Source: Aureibacillus halotolerans (GTDB lineage Bacteria > Bacillota > Bacilli > Bacillales > DSM-28697). From it: 64,000 nucleotides of DNA. This document shows positions 26,141 to 34,782 of this stretch, in pieces. Numbering within the stretch: the first letter of the stretch is position 1; every line of letters starts with the position of its first letter. The position numbers and the translations under genes are program-made. Below the pieces are notes generated by a model. The model did no database searches. It worked only from the letters and a program-made list of their open reading frames with translations, and was not told where the DNA came from. The stretch covers positions 51,705-115,704 of the forward strand of contig NZ_SNYJ01000013.1 in NCBI RefSeq assembly GCF_004363045.1, read 5' to 3'.

Positions 26141-27679
26141 TTATTCGATACGTTCGTCGACATCAATCACTCGGAGCGGCTTTTCTGCAGGTCCATTAAG
26201 GACAAGACCATCAATGTCAAATCGTGAACCGTGGCAAGGGCATTCCCATGCTAAGTCGCTGGCATTCCAATTGACTTCACACCCCACATGCGTGCAGGTT
26301 GTGTCAACAGCATGCACTTTTCCTTCTGGCTCACGATATATCCCAACACGTTCGCCTTGATGCAAAACAACATCGCCTTCGCCAGGTTTGATATCGTCAA
26401 CATGCTTCTGCAAGAGTCCAAACTTCCCACGCACAAGGTGCTTGGCCACATCCATATTGTCTCGAATGAGCTGCTTCATCGATCCAAAGCGCGCTGGCGA
26501 AAACATAGATTCTTCTTCTTTGCCTTCAACATAGCGAGCGAGGATGTGAGCTGCCGCTGCACTTGTCGTCATCCCCCATTTTCGAAAGCCTGTAGCGACG
26601 AGTACATTTCTATGTTGCTCCGTCATTGGACCGATGAAAGGCAGCTTGTCGTTTGTCACTAAATCTTGTGCTGACCAGCGATAGTGGACGCTTTTAACAC
26701 CAAAGGCGCGTGACGCATACGAAAGCAAATGCTCATATGGCTTATGCGTATTGATGCCTTGTCCGGTTTTGTGTCCCTCTCCCCCAACAAGAAGCAATGG
26801 TGTGCCATCCTCTGCTTTAGCCGTACGAAGGGAATGCTGCGGAGGATCGATTTCTAAAAACATGCCATCCGGTTTATCCACATCACTTTCCACAGCAAGA
26901 ACGTACGATCGACTTACATGCATGCGGGCAAAATAAAAGCCATGCGTATCAACAAACGGGAAATGTGTACAAATCAACACATGATCCCCCTGTGCTTCAG
27001 CGCCATTGCGGCAATGCACCACTGGAAGCGTCCCGAAATTCACCTTTATGGCAGGGGAATGCTCGAATAAACGTACGCCCAAACGTTCACACTCTGACAA
27101 TAAAAAACGCGCGTACCTTACAGGATGGAACTGCGCTTGACTAGGGACGACAATCGCCTTTTGTGCGTTTAAGTATTCAGGAAGCTGCCCTTCATACACC
27201 CCGCCAGGAATGTGTAACTGCTCATACGCCCGGGCTTCGCGTTCAAGCTTATCTACCGAAAGATCCTGTGTTGTGTACAAGTAGGACGGTTGCTCCTCCC
27301 AATCACAGTCAATCTGGTGCTGCTCTACCATTCCCTTCATCCAACGAAACGCTTCATCGTTTGCTTTATAATAAGCCTTCGTTTTTTCAAGACCAAAACG
27401 TTGGAGAAATTCATCGTATATCACATCATGCTGCACGGAAACCTTAGCAGTAGTATGCCCACTCGTTCCGGTCATGAGATTACCTGCCTCAAGGAGGACA
27501 ACCTCCTTGCCTTCCTTTGCCAGCAAATAAGCTGTTGTTAACCCCGTCAGACCGCCCCCCACGACAACGACATCCGCGGACACTCGGTCCTCCAAAACTG
27601 GAAACGACTTTTCCACAGCATGCTCTTGCCATAATGATTGTATATTTTGCGGAAGCAGCTCTTTACCATCATTGGTCAT
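26141..27679 (-). CDS. FAD-dependent oxidoreductase with C-terminal Rieske domain, YhfW-like
   Basis: 512 aa from the ATG at 27679, nine bases after AAGGAG. An FAD/DAO fold starts VVVVGGGLTGLTTAYLLAKEG. A Rieske [2Fe-2S] domain at the C-terminus has CTHVGCE and CPCHGSRFD, giving the Cys-His/Cys-His ligands. Length and fusion match B. subtilis YhfW. The substrate is unknown; the Rieske centre implies electron transfer to or from the flavin. It is on the folD strand but separated by the ZTP riboswitch. Confidence 0.9.
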   Translation of the reverse strand: MTNDGKELLPQNIQSLWQEHAVEKSFPVLEDRVSADVVVVGGGLTGLTTAYLLAKEGKEVVLLEAGNLMTGTSGHTTAKVSVQHDVIYDEFLQRFGLEKTKAYYKANDEAFRWMKGMVEQHQIDCDWEEQPSYLYTTQDLSVDKLEREARAYEQLHIPGGVYEGQLPEYLNAQKAIVVPSQAQFHPVRYARFLLSECERLGVRLFEHSPAIKVNFGTLPVVHCRNGAEAQGDHVLICTHFPFVDTHGFYFARMHVSRSYVLAVESDVDKPDGMFLEIDPPQHSLRTAKAEDGTPLLLVGGEGHKTGQGINTHKPYEHLLSYASRAFGVKSVHYRWSAQDLVTNDKLPFIGPMTEQHRNVLVATGFRKWGMTTSAAAAHILARYVEGKEEESMFSPARFGSMKQLIRDNMDVAKHLVRGKFGLLQKHVDDIKPGEGDVVLHQGERVGIYREPEGKVHAVDTTCTHVGCEVNWNASDLAWECPCHGSRFDIDGLVLNGPAEKPLRVIDVDERIE

Positions 27680-27763
27680 GTCATCCAACTCCTTTTTCAT
27701 AGCATGACCTGGCAACTGCTCGCTCATTCGTTTAATCACAGCCTTTTTTGTAAAAAAGCATAG

Positions 27764-27793
27764 AAAAAATCCACAAACCTCAGCTTGTGGATA
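27764..27793 (-). terminator. Rho-independent terminator overlapping a stop codon
   Basis: Minus-strand stem ATCCACAA/TTGTGGAT followed by TTTTTTC. The 5' arm is formed by the last codons of the 76-aa membrane protein gene and includes the region of its TGA. Confidence 0.8.
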
Positions 27794-28010
27794 AATCCTT
27801 CTTATTCATGTTGTTTCGTTTCGATTCATTGTTTCGATCGTATAGAAAAAGTGCTCGTCCTAGCCAAAATTGGACAGCCGCGAGGGTAAACAAACAAACG
27901 CTTAATAAGGTATCGGTTTCCAAATAAAGAATTGCTCTCATGGCTAATAAAAAGCTCACTATGAGGCAACACGCACTTCCGAAAGCAAATGTATTAATTG
28001 GTTGGTTCAA
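27780..28010 (-). CDS. Small membrane protein, 76 aa
   Basis: Starts at a TTG eight bases after GGAG; no in-frame ATG is near. Two membrane segments (about residues 9-28 and 33-55) are followed by a charged tail rich in Asn and Lys. No family is recognised. Its own terminator overlaps the stop codon, and the 129-bp repeat array lies upstream, so it is an isolated unit. Confidence 0.55.
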   Translation of the reverse strand: MNQPINTFAFGSACCLIVSFLLAMRAILYLETDTLLSVCLFTLAAVQFWLGRALFLYDRNNESKRNNMNKKDLSTS

Positions 28011-28100
28011 AAGCCCATCTCCTTTAGTGCATGCTTGTCTCGTCCTGTTTTTTACTATTATGCAGGAGATGAACGTTTTATGCTTCAGGCTTTTGAGAAA

Positions 28101-28424
28101 CGCTCGCTTTCTTCGTTGCTTTGCCTTGTCCGGTGCTCATTGCCCTTATGGCAACTCCGCGCCTCCCAAGCCTTCGCGCCTCGAAAGACAAGCGTTTTCA
28201 ATGCGCCTGATTGCGGGGACTTTTAGTAACGATCGTTTTCTTCGTTGCTTTGCCTTCTCCGGTGCTCATTGCCCGTATGGCAACTCCGCTCCTCCCAAGA
28301 CTTTGCGCCTCGAAAGACAAGCGTTTTCAATGCGCCTGATTGCGGGGACTTTTAGTAACGATCGCTTTCTTTGTTGCTTTGCCTTCTCAGGTGCTCATTG
28401 CCGGCAAAGCAACTCCGCGCTTTA
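28101..28424. repeat. 129-bp tandem repeat, two and a half copies
   Basis: Units start at 28101 (CGCTCG), 28230 (CGATCG) and 28359 (CGATCG), exactly 129 bp apart; the third is cut short near 28424. Each full unit contains a small hairpin TTGCC-5 nt-GGCAA (28140-28154 in copy 1) and GCGCCTCGAAAGACAAGCG. Since 129 is a multiple of three, a spurious long ORF with 43-residue repeats runs through on the plus strand. It occupies the gap between two minus-strand genes. Confidence 0.85.
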
Positions 28425-28435
28425 CTGTGAATTCA

Positions 28436-28942
28436 TCATGACGGGGTTTCCATCGACACGGCGTCGGCAAGCAACTTGCTTTGTTTTCTCCGTTCGACAC
28501 GTCTTGATGCTCTCTCTTCAGCTGTTTTATGCAGCATTCGTTCTTCTTCGCTTTCTGGCAAAACGCCTGGCACCGCTTGCTTTTGGCCATCATTATCAAA
28601 AGCCACGAAGGTCAAAAACGCTGTGTTCGCCAGTCGCCTTTTGCCTGTGCTCAAATCTTCAGCGATGACCTTCACAAACACTTCCATAGAGGAGGTGCCT
28701 ACCCAGGTCACATACGATTCGAGCGTGACGGCTTCATCCAAGCGAATTGGTGTCAAAAAATCCACAGAATCCATCGAAGCGGTGACGACGTTGGCACGGC
28801 TATGTCGAGACGCCGAAATGGAGGCAATCTCATCCATATAACTCAACAATTTTCCGCCAAACATTGTGCCGTGGCTATTCGTATCTATGGGAAAAATGCG
28901 ATTCGTTTTCACTGTTCTTGAAGCGGCGCAAGGTTTTTTCAT
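28436..28942 (-). CDS. Acyl-CoA thioesterase, hotdog fold, YkhA-like
   Basis: 168 aa with a strong AAGGAG site. The hotdog domain contains the family motif FPIDTNSHGTMFGGKLLSYMD with the conserved Asn/Asp-His-Gly region. It resembles YkhA/YciA-type enzymes that hydrolyse acyl-CoA esters. The C-terminus is long and charged (EERASRRVERRKQ). It follows treR by only 17 bp with no terminator, so it may be transcribed with the trehalose operon. Confidence 0.88.
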   Translation of the reverse strand: MKKPCAASRTVKTNRIFPIDTNSHGTMFGGKLLSYMDEIASISASRHSRANVVTASMDSVDFLTPIRLDEAVTLESYVTWVGTSSMEVFVKVIAEDLSTGKRRLANTAFLTFVAFDNDGQKQAVPGVLPESEEERMLHKTAEERASRRVERRKQSKLLADAVSMETPS

Positions 28943-28959
28943 GAACGGTCTCCTTTTTC

Positions 28960-29679
28960 TTACCCATTCGTTCGGCGTGCGAAATCAACAAAGCGAAAGC
29001 GATCGAGGCGATGTCGGGATTCTGTGTACTGGAGCGGGACTGCATCCTTTACATAGACCGTCGAACGGACAACCACAAGATGGGACGCTCCATGCATATC
29101 AAGGAAGGATTCGTCCTCAGCTGTCGTTTCTTCAGCAACCATTTCTCTTTGTGAGAAGGCAATCGAAAGCCCCAGCTGCTGCTCAAAATAAGCAAACACG
29201 GAGTCTTCTGCAATGGATTTTGTGAGTGTAGGTACAAACGATTGCCGAATAAAGTCAGTGTCCAGAATGACGGCTTCATTGTCAAATGTTCTTGTTCTCA
29301 CAAGTTTCCACACAAGCTCCTCAGCTCCGCACGCTAACTTTTCCATCAGCCAAGCTGGCGGTTCAATCAACGTTAACTCATGGACTCGGGTAACGGGTCG
29401 TTGTGACGGGGGCAGGCTGGACACGAGCTCTTTAAAACTGACGAGTCCGGACATCGGTACGTCTAAGCGATGAACATCCAGTACGATGGATCCTTTGCCT
29501 TGGACTTTTTGAATATAGCCGTCTTGTGACAGGCGATCCAACGCTTTGTGGACGGTGCTTCTTGAGGTCGCGTAGGTCGCAGAAAGATCATGTTCTGTCG
29601 CAAGGCGCTCCCCTGGAGACCATTGCCCTTCTTTAATTTGACTAGCGATGTCCTGATAAATCGTCTGGCTAATGTTCAT
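28960..29679 (-). CDS. treR: Trehalose operon repressor, GntR/HutC family
   Basis: 239 aa from the ATG at 29679, six bases after GGAG. The GntR winged helix is at residues 5-70 (PGERLATEHDLSATYATSRSTVHKALDRL) and is followed by a UTRA effector domain. It lies at the end of the trehalose operon. A palindrome of TreR type, TTGTATATACAA, is at the operon promoter. TreR releases DNA when it binds trehalose-6-phosphate. Confidence 0.93.
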   Translation of the reverse strand: MNISQTIYQDIASQIKEGQWSPGERLATEHDLSATYATSRSTVHKALDRLSQDGYIQKVQGKGSIVLDVHRLDVPMSGLVSFKELVSSLPPSQRPVTRVHELTLIEPPAWLMEKLACGAEELVWKLVRTRTFDNEAVILDTDFIRQSFVPTLTKSIAEDSVFAYFEQQLGLSIAFSQREMVAEETTAEDESFLDMHGASHLVVVRSTVYVKDAVPLQYTESRHRLDRFRFVDFARRTNG

Positions 29680-29693
29680 TCGCATCTCCTCAA

Positions 29694-31349
29694 TTATGAA
29701 AGCTCATAGACGATGGATTCATATGGACGTAACGCAATGCTTTCAATCGCAGTCGCCGAATCCTCATGTGTAGATACGACAATCCGTGCATCGACGTCCG
29801 TGAACGATGTTTGGAAAGTGAGTGGTTTGGCACGAAAATTGCTGACAATAAGCCAACGTCGCTGACCATGCTCGCGTACATACGCAAACACATCGGGATG
29901 GGCGGCGTCGACCAAATGAAAACGTCCCTCTGTAATAAGATCATCGGTCTTTCGCAACTTTATCAGCTTTTGATAATGATAAAACACTGACGTTGGTTTC
30001 TCAAGTGCTGCCTTGGCATGAATGCTGTCGGCGTTTTTCGCCATCGGAATCCAAGGTTCTCCCTCAGTAAAGCCAGCATTTGCATCCTCATTCCACTGCA
30101 TCGGTGTTCGTGCATTATCCCGCGATTTTTGCGCGAGGATGGCCATGATGTCTTCTTCTGACACACCTTTCTCCTTCAGGGAGTTATAGGCGTTTTTCGT
30201 TTCTACATCTCGGTACTGCGTGATGGACGTGAAGCCCGGGTTGGTCATGCCAAATTCCTCACCCTGATACACATAAGGGGTCCCTTTCAAAAGATGAATG
30301 GTCGTGGCGAGCATCTTTGCAGCAGTGTCACGATACTCTCCATCATCCCCGTACCGTGAGACGACTCTTGGCTGGTCATGGTTGCACCAAAATAACGCAT
30401 TCCAGCCACCGCCTTCATGCATATGCGTTTGCCAGTGCGAGAGAATACGCTTCAACTCAACCAAGTCGAACGGATAATTGGTCCACTTTTCCCCATCCTT
30501 ATAATCAACCTTTAAATGATGAAAATTAAACACCATATCCAATTCTTCAGAGGAAGGATGTGTATATTGAACGCAATCCTCGACATTTGTTGACGACATC
30601 TCACCAACGGTTATCGCGTTGTATGGCTTAAACACAGCTTGATTCATTTCATGCAGATATTCGTGGATACGTGGTCCATCGGTGTAAAAACGCCTGCCAT
30701 CTCCCTTGTCATCCGACGGGAAAGTTTGGTTTTTGGATATCAAGTTAATGACATCCAAGCGAAAGCCGTCCACGCCTTTGTCCAGCCAACGTCTCATCAT
30801 TTCATAGACCTCAGCACGCATCACGCTGTTTTCCCAATTCAAATCTGCTTGCGAAACATCAAAGAGGTGCAGATAATGCGCCTTCGTTTCAGAATCATAG
30901 GCCCAAGCTGATCCACCAAATTTGGACTGCCAATTGTTCGGCAGCTCGTCCTCTGGCGTGTCCTTCCAAATGTAATAGGAGCGATACGGGTTGTCTACAG
31001 ACGACCGAGACTGCCGAAACCAATCGTGTGCAGTTGACGTATGATTAATAACGATATCCATCATCAGCTTCATGCCACGGCCATGGGTCTCCTCCAATAG
31101 CTGCTCAAAATCAGCCATCGTGCCGTAGTCCGAAAAAATTTCCTCGTAATTAGAAATATCATAGCCGTTATCATTTTGTGGAGAGGCATAAATTGGCGTC
31201 AGCCAAATCATATCAATGCCCAGTTCCTTTAGGTAGTCCAGCTTCTGAATAATGCCTTGCAAATCCCCAAGGCCATTCCCGGTCGTGTCTTTAAAGCTCT
31301 TCGGATAAATTTGATAGACGGTTGCCCGTTTCCACCATGGTTCAATCAT
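29694..31349 (-). CDS. treA: Phospho-alpha-(1,1)-glucosidase (trehalose-6-phosphate hydrolase), GH13
   Basis: 551 aa from the ATG at 31349 (MIEPWWKRATVYQIYP). GH13 regions are present: DIVINHTS, GFRLDVINL with the nucleophile Asp, VGEMSS with the acid/base Glu, and NHDQPRVVSRYG. It splits trehalose-6-phosphate to glucose and glucose-6-phosphate after PTS uptake. Gene order is EIIA-treP-treA-treR. A hairpin terminator between treP and treA may lower its expression relative to treP. Confidence 0.94.
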   Translation of the reverse strand: MIEPWWKRATVYQIYPKSFKDTTGNGLGDLQGIIQKLDYLKELGIDMIWLTPIYASPQNDNGYDISNYEEIFSDYGTMADFEQLLEETHGRGMKLMMDIVINHTSTAHDWFRQSRSSVDNPYRSYYIWKDTPEDELPNNWQSKFGGSAWAYDSETKAHYLHLFDVSQADLNWENSVMRAEVYEMMRRWLDKGVDGFRLDVINLISKNQTFPSDDKGDGRRFYTDGPRIHEYLHEMNQAVFKPYNAITVGEMSSTNVEDCVQYTHPSSEELDMVFNFHHLKVDYKDGEKWTNYPFDLVELKRILSHWQTHMHEGGGWNALFWCNHDQPRVVSRYGDDGEYRDTAAKMLATTIHLLKGTPYVYQGEEFGMTNPGFTSITQYRDVETKNAYNSLKEKGVSEEDIMAILAQKSRDNARTPMQWNEDANAGFTEGEPWIPMAKNADSIHAKAALEKPTSVFYHYQKLIKLRKTDDLITEGRFHLVDAAHPDVFAYVREHGQRRWLIVSNFRAKPLTFQTSFTDVDARIVVSTHEDSATAIESIALRPYESIVYELS

Positions 31350-31388
31350 GCTGCCACATCCTTTGCCCAATCTCTTAGTGGTTTATAG

Positions 31389-31430
31389 AAAAAAGTGTGG
31401 GTTCGGACATATTGTCCATTACACCCACAC
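31389..31430 (-). terminator. Intra-operon terminator or attenuator between treP and treA
   Basis: Minus-strand stem GTGTGGGT/ACCCACAC enclosing a second stem GGACA/TGTCC, followed by TTTTTTC. It lies between two genes of one operon, so it is probably a partial terminator or RNA-stability element. Confidence 0.7.
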
Positions 31431-31438
31431 AGAAGATA

Positions 31439-32863
31439 TTATGCTTTTGACTTTGTAAATCTTGTTGCAATCCGACCGTATAAGAAGGTCAGTATAAATG
31501 GAACGATGAGACAGATCGCCATCGCAATCGCATAGATCGCCCAGAAATTTTGCGGAATCGAGAAGAAGGCCGGGATACCACCAACTCCGACACTTGATGC
31601 AACAACACCGTTCACGGCTATAAACATGCCTGCAATGGAAGAGCCGACAAGCGCCATAATAAACGGATACATAAAGCGGAGATTAATCCCGAACATTGCT
31701 GGTTCAGTGACACCAAGGAAAGCCGAAAGCGCCGATGTTCCAGACAAAGACTTTAAATTTTTATTTGTTGTCACGAAAATAATGGCAATGGCTGCTGCCC
31801 CTTGCGCGACGTTAGAAAGTGCTAGAATTGGCCACAACGGTGTGCCTCCTGCTGCAGACAACTGTAAATCAACAGCGAGGAACGTATGGTGCATTCCTGT
31901 CATCACAAGTGGTGCATATAATGCGCCGTACAACAAACCAGCAACAACGGCATAGTTGTCAAACAACCATGTAAACCCGTCCGTAATATAACCGCCAAGC
32001 GTGAATGCGACCGGTCCGATAAACACAAAGGACAGGAAGCCTACAACGAGGAGAGAAACCGGTACGACGACGAGCAGCTGTATGGAGTCTGGAATGACCC
32101 GCTTTAACAGCGCTTCTAACTTTGCCAAAATGTAAGAGGCAAAAAGCATCGGCAAAACTTGCCCCTGATAGCCTAACTTTTGAACATCCATACCAAAAAT
32201 GTCCCAAACAGGAATCTCATCAGCAGGCGTACTGGCATACGCCCAAGCGCTTAATAGGCTTGGATGGACAAGAATTAGACCAAGCACGACCCCTAGCAGT
32301 GGGCTTCCACCAAAGCGAGTCATAGCCGACCAACCAATCAATGCGGGCAAAAATGTAAACGCCGTGTTGGCGATAACATTAATCATATCGGCAATACCGG
32401 CCCATTGAGGGTATTCTGTGACGATATTCGAGCCGTCAAAGAAAATATCGTTCCCTGTTAACATATTGTTAATCCCAAGCAGCAAACCGGCCATAACGAT
32501 GACGGGCACGATTGGGATAAAAATATCCGCAAGCGTTTTAATTAAGCGTTTTAGCCAATTTTGCTGGTCTGCGGCAGCGTCCTTCACATCTTGCTTTGAC
32601 GACTCACCAATCCCCGCAACTTCTGTCATCTTTTGGTACACTTTATCAACAGTGCCTGCGCCGATGACGACCTGGTACTGTCCATTGGCAGAAAAAGCCC
32701 CTTTTACGAGCGGATTCGCCTCGAGCTTCTCCTTATCTACTTTGCTTTCATCCTTTAAGGCAAAACGTAAGCGTGTTACACAATGTGTCGCCGCTGAGAT
32801 ATTGTCTTTTCCCCCGACACCTTCAACAATATCCATGACGTTCGACTCGTTAATCTTTGCCAT
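31439..32863 (-). CDS. treP: PTS trehalose-specific EIIBC component
   Basis: 474 aa. The EIIB domain (residues 1-90) has the phosphorylated Cys28 in THCVTRLRF, and an EIIC domain with about ten membrane helices follows, as in TreP of B. subtilis. It imports trehalose as trehalose-6-phosphate. It lacks EIIA, which is supplied by the gene immediately upstream. The ATG follows a purine-rich GAGGGGG site. Confidence 0.93.
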   Translation of the reverse strand: MAKINESNVMDIVEGVGGKDNISAATHCVTRLRFALKDESKVDKEKLEANPLVKGAFSANGQYQVVIGAGTVDKVYQKMTEVAGIGESSKQDVKDAAADQQNWLKRLIKTLADIFIPIVPVIVMAGLLLGINNMLTGNDIFFDGSNIVTEYPQWAGIADMINVIANTAFTFLPALIGWSAMTRFGGSPLLGVVLGLILVHPSLLSAWAYASTPADEIPVWDIFGMDVQKLGYQGQVLPMLFASYILAKLEALLKRVIPDSIQLLVVVPVSLLVVGFLSFVFIGPVAFTLGGYITDGFTWLFDNYAVVAGLLYGALYAPLVMTGMHHTFLAVDLQLSAAGGTPLWPILALSNVAQGAAAIAIIFVTTNKNLKSLSGTSALSAFLGVTEPAMFGINLRFMYPFIMALVGSSIAGMFIAVNGVVASSVGVGGIPAFFSIPQNFWAIYAIAMAICLIVPFILTFLYGRIATRFTKSKA

Positions 32864-32911
32864 GTCCTTGACCCCCTCTTTTTTAAAAACGCTTACCTAG
32901 CGTTCGTATGC

Positions 32912-33394
32912 CTATTTTTCTACGTACATAATTTCTGTTTCGCCTTTGCTTGCCGTTTGGCCAAGCTTCTTATCAAGCGAAGACACTTCATTTGTAATCA
33001 CAATTGGCGTAATGGTTGAATTGGCTTTTTGTGCAACAATGTCAAGATCGACGGTAATCAGCAAATCCCCAGCGGATACTTTATCGCCTTGCTTCACGTG
33101 CGCCTCAAACCCTTCGCCTTCAAGAGCAACGGTTTCTAGCCCAATGTGTATCAAGTATTCAATACCTGAAACAGATTGAATACCAATGGCGTGCTTTGTT
33201 GGGAACAATTGCAAAATTTCACCATCCACTGGCGATACAACTTCTCCGCTGTCTGGCTTGATGGCGACCCCATCCCCCATCATCTTTTCAGAGAATGTAG
33301 GATCTGGCACTTCCTCTAGCCCGACAACCTGTCCTGACATTGGTGAAACGACCTTATCAGATGTAGATTTTTGACCAAATAACTTTTTAAACAT
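32912..33394 (-). CDS. PTS EIIA component, glucose type, of the trehalose operon
   Basis: 160 aa from the ATG at 33394, after AGGAGG. The IIA-Glc fold is shown by SPMSGQVVGLEEVPD and two key histidines: His68 in PTKHAIGI and the phospho-acceptor His83 in LIHIGLETVAL. It is the first gene of the trehalose operon and hands phosphate to TreP. In B. subtilis TreP borrows EIIA from another permease, so a dedicated EIIA is a difference. Confidence 0.92.
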   Translation of the reverse strand: MFKKLFGQKSTSDKVVSPMSGQVVGLEEVPDPTFSEKMMGDGVAIKPDSGEVVSPVDGEILQLFPTKHAIGIQSVSGIEYLIHIGLETVALEGEGFEAHVKQGDKVSAGDLLITVDLDIVAQKANSTITPIVITNEVSSLDKKLGQTASKGETEIMYVEK

Positions 33395-33433
33395 GAACAC
33401 AACCTCCTAAGGATATGTGATCGATTTATAAAA

Positions 33434-33486
33434 TTTGTGTATACGTTTTCTATAGATATGATAATTTGTATATACAAATTCGTCAA
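33434..33486 (-). promoter_or_regulatory. Trehalose operon promoter with two TreR operators
   Basis: Minus strand TTGACG (33481-33486), 17-bp spacer, TATCAT (33458-33463). The spacer is almost exactly filled by the palindrome AATTTGTATATACAAATT (33463-33480). A second, weaker box TTTGTGTATACGTTTT (33434-33449) lies at or just past the transcription start. Both match the TTGTATATACAA TreR site. Confidence 0.88.
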
Positions 33487-33672
33487 CCGATAAAATTTTC
33501 TAGTTATATATTCCCCTGATTAGATACTTACAATCCTCAAAGCTACGAATGAATGTTTTAGGAGAAGGTTTTAGAATACCGAAAAAAAGGAAAAGTATAT
33601 CGTTTCCCTCAAGAACATACCTTCAGAGGACAACCTCCTTGAAGCGAGAAACAAGAAAGGATTTGGCATGAC

Positions 33673-34437
33673 ATGAACAATTTTTTGCATGAGGCCTCAA
33701 TTGACGCTGTAATTACCGTTTTGCGAGCATTTGAGCCAAATGACTTTGAACATACGGTGCAGAGCATTGCACAAAAAACTGGATTAAACGAAAAAGACGT
33801 TCAACATACCGTAGCAATGCTTCTAAAAAAGCAATTGCTTTATTATCAAGAAAGTCACAGCATGTACTGCTTAAGTAAGGAAATGTATGTCATGGGGGTC
33901 GCAGCTGGTGAATCTTTGACGTTGAGAGAAGCCGCTAAACCATGGATGGAAGAGCTACGCAACCTCACTAAAGAAACCATTCATTTGTACGTATTGGACG
34001 GAGTGGAGCGCATGTGCCTTGAACGCTTTGAAGGACAAAACGAGATCCGCTTGTGGGTAAAAGTCGGAACAAAGCTCCCTTTATGGGATGGAGCTGCTGG
34101 CAAAGCCATTTTGGCCTATCAATCAGAATCCTTTATCACATCCATCGTTCATGAAAAGGTGGCGTCGTTCGCCCGCCAACCACTAGTAGAAGAGCTTGAA
34201 CGTATCCGTCAAAATGGCGTTGCGGAAAGTATCGATGGGCGAGAAGTCGGCACCTCCTCCATTTCCGCACCCATCATGGATGCACAGCACAATGTACTTG
34301 CGAGTCTCTCTATTTCAGGCGCAACCACTCGCTTTACACCTGAACGAATCGAAGCTTTTTCTCGCCTAGCTCACGGCTATGCACACACGATTTCCACCGA
34401 GCTTGGCTACAACGAACCCATGCGAAATTTGTTGTAG
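33673..34437 (+). CDS. IclR-family transcriptional regulator
   Basis: 254 aa. An N-terminal winged helix (about residues 1-65) is followed by the IclR effector domain, with VGTKLPLWDGAAGKAILAY and GVAESIDGREVGTSSISAPI as hallmark stretches. Such regulators respond to small carboxylic or aromatic acids. No target operon is adjacent: the trehalose operon diverges on one side, and a repeat array followed by a regulator pair lies on the other. The ribosome binding site is weak (AAAGGA far upstream), so the start is less sure than the family. Confidence 0.85.
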   Translation: MNNFLHEASIDAVITVLRAFEPNDFEHTVQSIAQKTGLNEKDVQHTVAMLLKKQLLYYQESHSMYCLSKEMYVMGVAAGESLTLREAAKPWMEELRNLTKETIHLYVLDGVERMCLERFEGQNEIRLWVKVGTKLPLWDGAAGKAILAYQSESFITSIVHEKVASFARQPLVEELERIRQNGVAESIDGREVGTSSISAPIMDAQHNVLASLSISGATTRFTPERIEAFSRLAHGYAHTISTELGYNEPMRNLL

Positions 34438-34453
34438 AAGGTTTCGAGTGACC

Positions 34454-34646
34454 GGGCACGAAACTTCTTTTTCCGGGCACTCTATCCACTTTATCGGACA
34501 CCTCATCGTGATTTCCGGGCACTTTCATTGCTTTTTCGGGCACTCGACCCTGGTTCGGGCACGAAGCCTCCTTTTTCGGGCACTTTGTCCGCTTTTCCGG
34601 GCACACCATCGTGATTTCCGGGCACTTTCATTGCGTTTCCGGGCAC
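34454..34646. repeat. Array of ten GGGCAC cores at 21-bp intervals
   Basis: Ten GGGCAC (one GGACAC) cores run from 34454 to 34646. Eight intervals are exactly 21 bp and one is 19 bp. Each core is usually preceded by TTTCC or TTTTC. Units 3-4 are repeated as units 8-9 (CATCGTGATTTCC then TTTCATTGC), showing a higher-order duplication. It starts 17 bp after the iclR stop codon. In the minus direction it reads as heptapeptide repeats, which I regard as spurious. Confidence 0.88.
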
Positions 34647-34694
34647 TTTTATCCCCTTCTTCTTTTTCAATCACATCCAATACTTAAATTACGT

Positions 34695-34728
34695 AAAACT
34701 CCCGCCACTGTTGGACGGGAGTTTTGTT
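34695..34728 (+). terminator. Rho-independent terminator after the iclR gene and array
   Basis: Stem AAAACTCCCG (34695-34704) / CGGGAGTTTT (34716-34725) followed by GTTTA. The symmetric A and T flanks would let it work in both directions. Confidence 0.75.
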
Positions 34729-34782
34729 TATGTATCCATATGTGTCTTATATTTCGCGATCCATCAGGTGAAATTTATCGAG

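Noticed and set aside
27940..28668. Plus-strand 242-codon ORF with 43-residue internal repeats
   Set aside because: It runs through the 129-bp tandem repeat and then antisense across a conserved thioesterase gene, without a good ribosome binding site. The open frame is explained by the repeat length being a multiple of three.
34334..34609. Minus-strand ORF with heptapeptide repeats (KVPGNHDEV, CPKKEASCPN)
   Set aside because: It is the 21-bp periodic array read in one frame and continues antisense into the iclR gene; no ribosome binding site.
34454..34646. CRISPR array interpretation of the 21-bp repeats
   Set aside because: The conserved core is only 6-10 bp and units are 21 bp, far below the repeat and spacer sizes of CRISPR; no cas genes are present.
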